Origin: Candidatus Rifleibacteriota bacterium | GTDB lineage: Bacteria; Muiribacteriota; Ozemobacteria; Ozemobacterales; Ozemobacteraceae | Length of the DNA stretch: 64,000 nt | Direction: 5' to 3' | NCBI GenBank assembly: GCA_015233565.1 | Contig: JADFXM010000019.1 | Coordinates: 1 to 64,000, forward strand | In this document: positions 17,057 to 25,227 of the stretch, one piece after another | How positions within the stretch are numbered: the stretch's first letter is position 1 | Layout of the letters: every line of letters starts with the position of its first letter | Position numbers and translations under genes: made by a program | The notes under the pieces: generated by a model | What the model saw: the letters and a program-made list of their open reading frames with translations, nothing else | The model's database searches: none | What the model was told of the DNA's origin: nothing

Positions 17057-18256
17057 TTATTGAGGAAGCGAGATAACAAATTTGAAGTTTCTGCCTTCAT
17101 CACTACTACTCAGTTCAATTTGTCCATTATGAAACTCAATGACTTGTTTAATAATCAAAAGATATATCTCGTTTTCATTCTCTTCACAAAATGTTTTTGA
17201 CTCAAATTTGCTTATGAGCATATTGTTTAAAAAACACGAGGAGGATCTGATCATCTCAATCTTAAGATTGCCTCCTTCACTAAATGCCCTGAATTTGACT
17301 ATCTTTTCAGGGTCGGCATCACACTCAAGTTCGGAAATTAGCTTAAAAAGATTCAGTACCGCTCTGGAGAGAAGCTGAGGATTCCCGAAAAAAGGCGGCA
17401 AGGTAAAATTCTCTACTTCAAGAATAAGGTTCTTACTATATGCGAAAAAGTGAGCAATCGAAAGGGTTTTTTGCAAAGTTTCCGTCAGATCAAATATTTT
17501 TTTTTCAAAAGGTTTTGCCAAAATCAAGTCACAATAAACTTTTGAAATGTCAAAAATATAATCATTGACCTGCGAGAATTTAGCAAAAACTTTGTTCCAA
17601 AATTCATTATCAGCATTTTTATTTTCATCCATAAAACTTCTTTGTAATTTAATAAAACCACTAATTTCACTATTCATACAAAGTGCTAGGAATTTTGTGG
17701 GAAAAATAGGGGGATCGCTTACTCGGCTGATTTCGAGATTTTTTTTAAACCCTATCTCAAACTCCTTCAAGCGATTGATGAGGTTTTCATTCCAATCCTT
17801 TAAAGTATCCCGAATCTTTTCCAGCTTCAAATTTTCTTTTTTTAACTCCTTCATAAAGAGGGAATTTTGCCGACGAAGTTGGATTTTTTCGCAAAGTTTA
17901 TTAATTGTCTCAATTAATTTACCATAATCATCTGTTTTTATTAAATAAGCTGAAACTCCTATTGAATAGGCTTTTTGATTTGATTCCGGGTCAGGATAGG
18001 CAGTTAACATTATGATTTCGAGTTCAGGTTTAAGTTCTTTTATTTTCTTAAATGTTTCCATTCCTTCTAAATCAGTGGGAAACCTTTTATCCAAAATAAT
18101 CACATCAATGTTGAAATTGACAATTTTTTTTATCACTTCCTCTCGATTAGAGGCAAGAATGACATTGTATTTTTTTTCAATTGAAAGTAAGTCTTTTAAA
18201 ATTTCGCAAAAAGTATGTTCATCATCTGCAACAAGAATATTGAAATCCTTTTCCAT
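17057..18256 (-). CDS. Receiver protein with a degenerate kinase-like C-terminus
   Basis: A 399-residue protein. Residues 5-120 form a receiver with D56 (ILDKRFP, an atypical loop) and the usual LTAYPD segment; the position of the late lysine is in LIKTDD. A long coiled coil follows (about 125-175). The C-terminal 170 residues look like a HATPase fold (LLSRAVLNLFKLI in place of an N box, IEFHNGQIELSS at the end) but the histidine box and the glycine boxes are missing, so kinase activity is unlikely. It may serve as an adaptor or phosphate sink for the adjacent kinases. AAGGAG precedes the ATG. Confidence 0.8.
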   Translation of the reverse strand: MEKDFNILVADDEHTFCEILKDLLSIEKKYNVILASNREEVIKKIVNFNIDVIILDKRFPTDLEGMETFKKIKELKPELEIIMLTAYPDPESNQKAYSIGVSAYLIKTDDYGKLIETINKLCEKIQLRRQNSLFMKELKKENLKLEKIRDTLKDWNENLINRLKEFEIGFKKNLEISRVSDPPIFPTKFLALCMNSEISGFIKLQRSFMDENKNADNEFWNKVFAKFSQVNDYIFDISKVYCDLILAKPFEKKIFDLTETLQKTLSIAHFFAYSKNLILEVENFTLPPFFGNPQLLSRAVLNLFKLISELECDADPEKIVKFRAFSEGGNLKIEMIRSSSCFLNNMLISKFESKTFCEENENEIYLLIIKQVIEFHNGQIELSSSDEGRNFKFVISLPQ

Positions 18257-18279
18257 TATTTTTTCTCCTTAATGGAACT

Positions 18280-20118
18280 TCACTTTTTTGAATATTCACT
18301 AATAACAGGTAGTTTGATTGAAAAAGTTGTCCCTTTCCCTAATTCTGAAGCAACAAAAATCGCTCCCTGATGTTCTCGAATGATACTTTGAGAAATAGAA
18401 AGGCCTAAACCCGTACCACTTTGATTTTTCCTCGAAGTAAAAAATAAATCAAAAATCTTCGAAAGATTTTCGGGGGGTATTCCTGATCCTGTGTCCGAAA
18501 TTTTTACAGTGATCAGAAGGTCTCCAGGTAAAATATGGGAGGGAAGTTTATTTGGAATTTCCATCTTGGTCTTCCTGAAAAGGAAAAACTCACGCTCTAT
18601 TGAATCTTCTTTTCTTCTTGGGGGTAATTCCCTTGCTGTAATTTCCTCTGTTATTGCTTTTTCTAAATAAGTCTCAACGGAAATTTCCCCATTCTTATTC
18701 ATCGCAAAAACCGCATTATCAAGAAGATTTAACCAAACCTGCAACAATTTGCCAGAGTTTCCTCTGATTTGAGGCATCTGTTCACAAATATTGATCCTCC
18801 ACAAAACTTCAGTGTTCAGAACTTTAAGTTGAATTATTTCTACAGCTTGTTGCAAAGTTTTTCCGACGTCCAGGTATTCCAGTGAGGTTTGATTGGGTTT
18901 CGAGAAATTAAGCATTTCTCGTAAAAATTGAACTCCCCTTTCGATTGCTTCATCGATAATGTTGAAATACTTAGTTGCCAATACATTATTGTCAGGAAGA
19001 ATTTTCTTCAGAAGTGTGTTAGCCCCCTTGATCATCCCAAATGGAGAATTCAGTTCATGAGTGATTCCTGCAGCCATTTCCCCAAAAAGTTTTAACTTCT
19101 CAGCTTGAATTACTTTTGCTTCCAGTAATCTAATCTCCCTTAAATCCTGAAGAATAAAGAGAAAGCCTGCATGAATCTGATTTCTATCAAACATTTTTAC
19201 AACTGAAAGATTCACTTGAACAGGACTCCCATCGGGAGAAATCATTTCAGTTTCAAGGTTTCTTGCTATTGATCGGGCGTCAAAAAGGAAAAAAGGAATT
19301 CTTTCCGGGAAATAAAGTTTTTGATCTTCAGGTCTGAAAAGTGAGCTAATCCTGTTTTCATGAATATTTCCGAGATTGCACCCAAATAGTTCTTTTGCTG
19401 CTTTGTTTAAAACAACGATCCCCCCATACGGGTCAGTTGCAATGATTCCATTAACTGTATTTTCAATTATTGCAGCCAGATGTTCCTTTATATTCCAAAT
19501 GGTATCATGTGCCTGCTTTAATTCAGAAACTTTGATTTCAACCAGGTGTTCCAAATTTTGATTTAAATTGTCCAATTCAGCGTAAATCTTGTAATTATGG
19601 AAAAAAAGGGCCAATGAATTAACAAAACGCTGATATTTACTCAAGTCATTGGCATCGAATTTGATTGGTTTTTTCCTGTGTTCGAAACCAATAAACCCTA
19701 TTGATTCCTCTTTGACAATCAAAGGAAATATAACAAACGATTTGGTACCGGTTAATTCAACGACGGCTTTTGTTACTCTTGGGTCATTTGATGCGTCTTC
19801 ACAAATCTGAAATTTTTTTTCACAAATAGCAATCACACTTATTTCCCAGGTATCATTCAAATCAATTAAACCTATTCCAAATTTTCGAACTGCTTCATAG
19901 GGAATACCGGTTGCCCAATGTCCATCGATTTTATTCGTTTCTTGGTTAATTAACCCCAAACCTATTACATCTACCTCTGTATAACTTAAGGCTTTCTCAA
20001 TTATACTTTGAACAAAATCATCGATTTTAGTTTTCCCAGTTATTCCCAAAGCAATTTCGTTCAATACTTCAACTTCTTTTTGGAGAATATTGTAAACAGT
20101 CTGATCTGATTGTGGCAT
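18280..20118 (-). CDS. GAF-PAS sensor histidine kinase
   Basis: A 612-residue cytosolic kinase. A GAF domain (about 15-175) is followed by a coiled coil (180-215), a PAS domain (about 213-330; NGIIATDPYGGIVVLNKAA) and a kinase core. The phosphoryl histidine is in GITHELNSPFGMIKG, the N box is LLDNAVFAMNK, and DTGSGIPPENL with GTGLGLSISQS complete the ATP site. A basic insert of about 45 residues separates N and G boxes. It lies 9 nt after the thiamine-diphosphate enzyme gene on the same strand, suggesting co-transcription with that metabolic cluster. Confidence 0.9.
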   Translation of the reverse strand: MPQSDQTVYNILQKEVEVLNEIALGITGKTKIDDFVQSIIEKALSYTEVDVIGLGLINQETNKIDGHWATGIPYEAVRKFGIGLIDLNDTWEISVIAICEKKFQICEDASNDPRVTKAVVELTGTKSFVIFPLIVKEESIGFIGFEHRKKPIKFDANDLSKYQRFVNSLALFFHNYKIYAELDNLNQNLEHLVEIKVSELKQAHDTIWNIKEHLAAIIENTVNGIIATDPYGGIVVLNKAAKELFGCNLGNIHENRISSLFRPEDQKLYFPERIPFFLFDARSIARNLETEMISPDGSPVQVNLSVVKMFDRNQIHAGFLFILQDLREIRLLEAKVIQAEKLKLFGEMAAGITHELNSPFGMIKGANTLLKKILPDNNVLATKYFNIIDEAIERGVQFLREMLNFSKPNQTSLEYLDVGKTLQQAVEIIQLKVLNTEVLWRINICEQMPQIRGNSGKLLQVWLNLLDNAVFAMNKNGEISVETYLEKAITEEITARELPPRRKEDSIEREFFLFRKTKMEIPNKLPSHILPGDLLITVKISDTGSGIPPENLSKIFDLFFTSRKNQSGTGLGLSISQSIIREHQGAIFVASELGKGTTFSIKLPVISEYSKK

Positions 20119-20127
20119 GTACAGAAG

Positions 20128-21849
20128 TTAGCCTTTCATAAATTTTTGTATGGCAAGAATTCTTTCTTTAATTGGGGAAATTTCATCCGGGTCAATAATT
20201 ACATCTAAAACCGTCGGCCTATTGGACGAAATTGCAGTATTGATTGCAGAAATTATCTCGTCCGGTTTTTCAACTCTGATTCCCAGCGCCCCCATTCCTT
20301 CGGCAATTTTTGCAATGTTTAACGGCCTAAAGCAATAATTTTCGAGCCCCTTTTTATTTTGCAACTGTTCACCCTGATAAATCATGTTCATTCGGGAATC
20401 ATTTAAAACAACCCAAATAACCGGAATGTCATAGTTTACCGCAGTGGCAACCTCCAATCCATGCATCATAAAACCACCGTCTCCGCAAATTGCCACAACA
20501 GGCTTTCCCGGAGCTGCAAGTTTTCCTCCAATTGCAGCAGGAATTGAATAACCCATAGGGGAGTATCTTAGGGTGGTATTGAAAGACCGTGGGTAAAATA
20601 CTTGCAAATAATGTATTGACCAAACCATATTATTTCCGGCATCAATAAAAAAAATCGTGTCACGAGGAAGCGCTTTTCTAAGATCACTGATTAATCGTTG
20701 TGGTTTAATCGGTATTTCATCGGATTCCGTTTTTTCAATTTCATTTATCAAAGGGTGTTTTTTCTTAACCTCTATTATTTCTTCAACCGACCTGAAGGAA
20801 ATATATTTTGATTCTTTGATCTGTCGTTGAATTTCGAACCAAAGTTCTTTTAAAACCGTTTTTGCATCACCAACTAAACCTAGATTAACCGAATAATTCT
20901 TTCCAATTTGATTTGGATCAATATCAACCTGAATCAGAACTTTTTCTCCTTTTAATCTTGGATCCCATGCATTTGTTCCCCATTCATCAAAGCTCATTCC
21001 CACTGACAAAACCAGATCAGTTTGAGGGTTTTCCAGAATCATTGCCGAAGCGGCTCTTGTACCAGCTAAACCAAATACGCCTAAAGACAGAGGATGATCC
21101 TCTGGGAATCCACCTTTTCCCTGGGGAGTGGTTGCAACCGGGATGGTCAATAAATCCGCAAGATCCATCACTTCACGTGCAGCTTCAGACAAGATAACAC
21201 CAAAACCGATCAAAAGAACCGGTTTTTTGGCTCGCAAAATAAGCCCGGCAGCTTCCTTGATTTTTTCTCTGTCGAAGAAAGAAGTTTCAACATGATACGG
21301 CTCAAGATAAAAATCCTTTGTATTTATCTCTTTTCTCATAATATCTGGTGGCAAAGAAAGATGAACAGGTCCCATTCGTGGACTCAAAGCTGTTCGCAAA
21401 GCTTTCCTAATTACAAAAGCAATATTTTCCGCTGAAAAAACCATTAGGCTATTTTTTGTAATCTGTTTAAAAATCTCGGCTGAAGCAAAACAGCGGTCTT
21501 CTCCCGTGGATTCCTGAACCGCCCCTTTTCCAAACACTGTAGTTGCAACTTGAGCAGTCAAAACCAGAATGGGAATCGAATCCGAATAGCTTGCTGCAAC
21601 ACCAGTGATTAAATTTGTTGTTCCAGGGCCAGTAGTACCACAACATGTTCCAATTTTTCCGGAAACCCGTGCGAAACCATCAGCCATAAAAGCAGCTCCT
21701 TCTTCATGTTTTGCAATTATCGGCTTTATTCTAGAATCCGGTTCATACATTGCGTGATAAATTGGCATTAAGGGGGCACCAGGAACGCCAAAAATGAATT
21801 TTACTCCCTCAGCTTCGAGGAATTTCATCAAAAGATGACTCGCTTTCAT
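20128..21849 (-). CDS. Thiamine-diphosphate enzyme of the acetolactate synthase family
   Basis: A 573-residue ThDP enzyme of the acetolactate synthase/benzoylformate decarboxylase group. The cofactor-activating glutamate is E49 in KHEEGAAFMADG; the GTTGPGTTN loop (about 72-80) and the ThDP/Mg motif G456-D-G, ending in LND, are intact. The segment around FGKGAVQES differs from the FGTDAFQE usual in true acetolactate synthases, and no small regulatory subunit gene (ilvN/ilvH) is adjacent, so the reaction may not be branched-chain synthesis. It probably joins a 2-oxoacid-derived aldehyde unit to an acceptor. It lies 69 nt after the citrate-synthase-fold genes and has AGGAGAA upstream of its ATG. 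Confidence 0.87.
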   Translation of the reverse strand: MKASHLLMKFLEAEGVKFIFGVPGAPLMPIYHAMYEPDSRIKPIIAKHEEGAAFMADGFARVSGKIGTCCGTTGPGTTNLITGVAASYSDSIPILVLTAQVATTVFGKGAVQESTGEDRCFASAEIFKQITKNSLMVFSAENIAFVIRKALRTALSPRMGPVHLSLPPDIMRKEINTKDFYLEPYHVETSFFDREKIKEAAGLILRAKKPVLLIGFGVILSEAAREVMDLADLLTIPVATTPQGKGGFPEDHPLSLGVFGLAGTRAASAMILENPQTDLVLSVGMSFDEWGTNAWDPRLKGEKVLIQVDIDPNQIGKNYSVNLGLVGDAKTVLKELWFEIQRQIKESKYISFRSVEEIIEVKKKHPLINEIEKTESDEIPIKPQRLISDLRKALPRDTIFFIDAGNNMVWSIHYLQVFYPRSFNTTLRYSPMGYSIPAAIGGKLAAPGKPVVAICGDGGFMMHGLEVATAVNYDIPVIWVVLNDSRMNMIYQGEQLQNKKGLENYCFRPLNIAKIAEGMGALGIRVEKPDEIISAINTAISSNRPTVLDVIIDPDEISPIKERILAIQKFMKG

Positions 21850-21918
21850 TAGCTTCTCCTATACACTCAATTTTCTAAATCAGAAAAAATATCAGCCCAA
21901 TGTTTTGAGCATTGTGAT

Positions 21919-22740
21919 TTATTTGTCGATTATTTCAGGACCTAAATATTCAATGTCTTCACACGATAAAGCAAAAATGGGGGTTTCTGAATTTCGATGT
22001 TCGCAATATACTCCGATAAAATTAATAATTGGAATAAAGTTAGCAAAAGCAGCTATTTCTTCTGTATCAAAATCAAGATCCTTTAGTAATGCTGTTAATG
22101 CTCCCCCAAAATTTAAAATCAATCCTTTTTTTTCAGAAAGTTCTTTTCCAATTTCATTTGCCAGATTAAACCAATATCCATCAGCTAGCCCATTCCTTTT
22201 GGCAGCTTCAATAATTACAGGAACTCTTTCATCCTTCCGAAAAAGAGGCCGACCAAAGCCAAAAGCCGTTTTTCCCTTTTTCAGAACTTCAGCCAAAATC
22301 ACCAAAAGGGTTTGTCCCTTTTCGAGTTCTTGTTTGATTTCTTCCAGAAAATTACTTGTTTCATAAACAGCTCTTGCACCAAACATTTTTACGTCATCTG
22401 ACAGAATACCGGCAGAGAGGGAAGCCGCACAACTGCCTCCTGAGGTTGCTGCATAAGCTACACTTCCAATCGGCCAAACCCGAATATCAGGATAATTACA
22501 TGCAATAACAATGCTTTTAAGCAAGTCTGCAACATTTTTTTCCGGTATTGTCTTTTTTATGAACAGGTGTAAAGCTTGCGCCAGGTCAATTCGGGGAAGC
22601 AGTTCATTTAAAATATCATGGTTTCCTACAACAATTTTTTGATTTTCGTCTATTATGCCTAGGTGCGTAACTGCTTTCCTGTGCCATTTCTGTAATGTTT
22701 TCAAGCTAAATCGACATGAATTTCCACGTTCTTCGGTCAT
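21919..22740 (-). CDS. Citrate-synthase-fold protein lacking catalytic histidines (second subunit)
   Basis: A 273-residue protein resembling the short citrate synthase/citryl-CoA lyase family. Recognisable are the LAQALHLFIKKTIPE helix, the ACNYPD and AASLSAGIL segments, and GFGRPLFRKDERVP, which aligns with GFGHRVYKxxDPRA of citrate synthases. By my eye alignment the catalytic histidines are replaced: the HGGA motif reads FGAR and the GFGH histidine is Arg. Either it has a different chemistry, or it needs its partner. It overlaps the upstream paralogue by ATGA, implying translational coupling and a heteromer. No close functional assignment is possible. Confidence 0.75.
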   Translation of the reverse strand: MTEERGNSCRFSLKTLQKWHRKAVTHLGIIDENQKIVVGNHDILNELLPRIDLAQALHLFIKKTIPEKNVADLLKSIVIACNYPDIRVWPIGSVAYAATSGGSCAASLSAGILSDDVKMFGARAVYETSNFLEEIKQELEKGQTLLVILAEVLKKGKTAFGFGRPLFRKDERVPVIIEAAKRNGLADGYWFNLANEIGKELSEKKGLILNFGGALTALLKDLDFDTEEIAAFANFIPIINFIGVYCEHRNSETPIFALSCEDIEYLGPEIIDK

Positions 22741-23486
22741 TTTGCTTCTCCCGTTGAATTTTCCAAGGGATGATAGGTAAAGGCACCTTTTTCAAAAAAA
22801 TTAGGGTATTCTTTATATCCCATTCGATTTTGTTCTTCTGCAAAAGCAAACAAGCTTGCTGCCGGGGAAATAAGGAACAAAAGAGCACCCTGTTCGGGAG
22901 AAAACCCCAAATCAAGAAAACCGGCAGCAATAAGGCCTTCAAGCAAAATTGGGTTTTCTTCGTTTGATGAATCAATAAGGAGGTCTTGAAACTTACCCCG
23001 ATAGCCCTTTTCCTCAATGATTTTCAAAAGATCTATGGCTCTTGAATCTGCACTTCCAAAATGTAAACCCAATCCGGAAAAATTTTGAAAGTTCTTCAAA
23101 TCACCTTTTGTTTCGAAAGCTTTCTGCATGTTTTGCATGACTTCTTCGATCCACTCAGAACCCCTGTTGCGTCCCGTTCTTGTCAAAAGTCCCGCAATCA
23201 CGGCACTTCCCAAAGGTCCCCTTCCTATCGCAGCGTTCATAGCAGTACGTGATGCTTCATCCCTAATTCCCGGATTAGAACATGCATTTAAAAATAAATT
23301 CAATCTCTTAAGATCTCTTCTGGATGGTTTTCTTCCGGAAAGTGTAAAAAAAATCATTTCAGGATAAGAACAGTTCATTACCAGATCAGAATAGAAATTT
23401 CTTCCTCGTAAGAACGATTTCATAGGAGAAAAAGCATTCCCAGGGGTTGGTCTCTCGAACCAGATTTCAGTTTTAAGTTTCTTCAT
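22737..23486 (-). CDS. Citrate-synthase-fold protein lacking catalytic histidines (first subunit)
   Basis: A 249-residue protein of the same short citrate-synthase/citryl-CoA-lyase type as its neighbour. It shows the N-terminal domain (CSYPEMIFFTLSGRKPSRRD), then ACSNPGIRDEASRTA aligning with the SDHGITPPS region, GPLGSAVIAGLL, and GLGLHFGSADSRA aligning with GFGHRVY..DPRA. The family DHG, HGGA and GFGH histidines appear to be Pro, Arg/Ser and Leu. It is the first gene of a likely operon, with a strong TTGGAGG site, but a terminator ends only about 12 nt before its start codon. It probably forms a complex with the overlapping second subunit. Confidence 0.72.
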   Translation of the reverse strand: MKKLKTEIWFERPTPGNAFSPMKSFLRGRNFYSDLVMNCSYPEMIFFTLSGRKPSRRDLKRLNLFLNACSNPGIRDEASRTAMNAAIGRGPLGSAVIAGLLTRTGRNRGSEWIEEVMQNMQKAFETKGDLKNFQNFSGLGLHFGSADSRAIDLLKIIEEKGYRGKFQDLLIDSSNEENPILLEGLIAAGFLDLGFSPEQGALLFLISPAASLFAFAEEQNRMGYKEYPNFFEKGAFTYHPLENSTGEAK

Positions 23487-23497
23487 ATTCCTCCAAG

Positions 23498-23534
23498 TTA
23501 AAAAAGCACTTAGGTGTTACACCATAAGTGCTTC
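23498..23534 (-). terminator. Terminator between flgH and the citrate-synthase-fold genes
   Basis: On the minus strand AAGCACTTA pairs with TAAGTGCTT with an inner GGTG/CACC stem (hairpin 23504-23533), then six T residues. It ends the flg operon. The next gene starts at 23486, leaving no space for a promoter after the hairpin. Confidence 0.75.
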
Positions 23535-23552
23535 TCAATTTTTGATTCTCTG

Positions 23553-24146
23553 TCAGAAAACAAAATTGGCTATTTTTGTCATTAATCCCGGTCGCTGGGT
23601 TGCACCGACAGCACCTTTTCCTTCATACTTGATTTCCACCTCGGCAAGTAGTTGTGAACTGACTGAATTGGCTGCATTGATATCCTGTGGGCGTGCTATT
23701 CCATGAACTTTCAGCAACTGTGTTTCTTTGTTCACCCGAATTGTTCTGAAGCCTTCAAGACGCAAATTGCCGTTGGGAAGTATTTCCAACACTCGAGTTG
23801 TTACTGTTCCATCAAGTTTTCCAGATCGAGTTGTCTGACCAGTCCCATTCCAACTGTTTGTGACTTCGTTTTTTCCAACAAACCGGTCCACAACTTTCTT
23901 AAAAAAAGGAATTGCAGGCGAAGATTTTACTTCCAATTGGCTGTTATCAGCGGTGTTAGTAGTAGCTGACTGTTGAGCTGTAGTATTTTCTGAAATTGTA
24001 ACTGTAACTATATCTCCAACTTTGAATTCCCTGCTTCCCTGAAGTGAATAAAGGTCACGCCCATTCAACCAAAGGGATGCCCCAAAAGATTCAGCGGAAC
24101 AGAGAATGACCAGAAACGCTGTCATCATCGTTTTTTTAATCAACAT
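23553..24146 (-). CDS. flgH: Flagellar L-ring protein
   Basis: FlgH forms the L-ring bushing of the flagellar rod in the outer membrane. The 197-residue protein from the ATG at 24146 has a signal peptide (ending SFGA), the conserved SLWLNGRDLYS and GDIVTVTISENTTAQQSA segments near the N-terminus, GKLDGTVTTRVLEILPNGNLRLEGFRTIRVN in mid-protein (seen in two parts) and the IARPQDINAANSVSS region. A longer TTG start at 24170 is rejected. The usual lipobox is weak: the only Cys is in VILCS. It overlaps flgA by 11 nt. The presence of FlgH implies an outer membrane. Confidence 0.92.
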   Translation of the reverse strand: MLIKKTMMTAFLVILCSAESFGASLWLNGRDLYSLQGSREFKVGDIVTVTISENTTAQQSATTNTADNSQLEVKSSPAIPFFKKVVDRFVGKNEVTNSWNGTGQTTRSGKLDGTVTTRVLEILPNGNLRLEGFRTIRVNKETQLLKVHGIARPQDINAANSVSSQLLAEVEIKYEGKGAVGATQRPGLMTKIANFVF

Positions 24147-25206
24147 TTTCCACAAGTCCCTTCCCAACAATTTTTCCTTGAATCTGGCGGTTGTTTTTTA
24201 AGTTAACCAATTTTATCGAATCTCCCATCTCTCCGCCCTCCAGTGCTTTAGCTGGAACTGTAAGGGAAAGATTCCCATTCGTCACGTTGAAGGAAACCTC
24301 TTGCCCAGGTTTTATCATCCAACTGTTATCTTTGTCTTTTCTAACTTGGGGAACACTGGCCATCTTTTTTTCAGGATGTCCCTTGGTAATTTTTTTTTCA
24401 CTCTCTTCAACTGCTTCAACCTGATCCGAAGTTGCGTTTTGGTCAAGGTCCGATTCCCTGATAAAACTACCTGGCGATTTATACAGTCCTAATTTTTGCC
24501 CTATAACTTTTGCGTAAGAAATCGGCATTTGGCTACTTTGGGTTTTTATTTTTACAATTTTTTTGTCAACATCCATTGAGCGAACTAACTGACCTTTTTT
24601 AATCAATCGTTTTACTTTCGCCGCTTCAATTTCTCTAACAGCTTCAACCTGCATTATCCTGTTGAATGTTCCTCCGAGGGTTTCGGCCGTCAATGAAAAT
24701 AGAATCAACCCAAGATTGTTTGTGGACATTTGTTCAATTCGCCAATTTTTGAGTTTCCCAGGAAGAACCATGCTGTTGCCAATTGCCGAAAAATCTATTG
24801 AGAGATCACCTTCTCCATTCTCACAATTATTTTTTTCAATGACTTTTGTTATCTGAGATTTTATTTCATCCGCACTAATAATATCCCCGTTTCTTCGAAT
24901 TCTGACTCTTTCAGGAATCTCAAAGAATTCAACCAGCGGCCCTAATCGCCTTTCAAGTTCGCTCTTTTCTACAACAATTTCTCCCAACGGTTTGCTAATG
25001 TTTCCTATCCAGATTTTGGACAAAGGTTCATGCAACTTTTCAGGAAGGGTTTTGCCAAAAAGGCTGGCCATATCTACATGTGAAACTTCCACAACTGCAT
25101 CAGGCTTAATAAGAATTCGCCCTTGAATCGTGGAGGCCTTTAGAAAAGAAGGAAGCAAAAAACAAATCAGTAATAGAAAAATTTGATTTTTAGTGCTTAA
25201 TTTCAC
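24136..25206 (-). CDS. flgA: FlgA-like flagellar P-ring assembly chaperone
   Basis: FlgA is a periplasmic chaperone for assembly of the FlgI P-ring. This 356-residue protein has a signal peptide (residues 1-25), an N-terminal region matching FlgA (RVRIRRNGDIISADEI), and an SAF-type domain (IKKGQLVRSMDVDKK, YAKVIGQKLGLYKSPGSFIRESDL). An acidic/lysine-rich insert (about 263-290) precedes the C-terminal GQEVSFNVTNGNLSLTVPAKA and NRQIQGKIVG strands typical of FlgA. It is longer than common FlgA proteins (220-330). The start is GTG at 25206 with AGAGG upstream; it follows flgG by 21 nt. Confidence 0.9.
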   Translation of the reverse strand: MKLSTKNQIFLLLICFLLPSFLKASTIQGRILIKPDAVVEVSHVDMASLFGKTLPEKLHEPLSKIWIGNISKPLGEIVVEKSELERRLGPLVEFFEIPERVRIRRNGDIISADEIKSQITKVIEKNNCENGEGDLSIDFSAIGNSMVLPGKLKNWRIEQMSTNNLGLILFSLTAETLGGTFNRIMQVEAVREIEAAKVKRLIKKGQLVRSMDVDKKIVKIKTQSSQMPISYAKVIGQKLGLYKSPGSFIRESDLDQNATSDQVEAVEESEKKITKGHPEKKMASVPQVRKDKDNSWMIKPGQEVSFNVTNGNLSLTVPAKALEGGEMGDSIKLVNLKNNRQIQGKIVGKGLVENVD

Positions 25207-25227
25207 TTCTAACCTCTTAAAAAGTTA

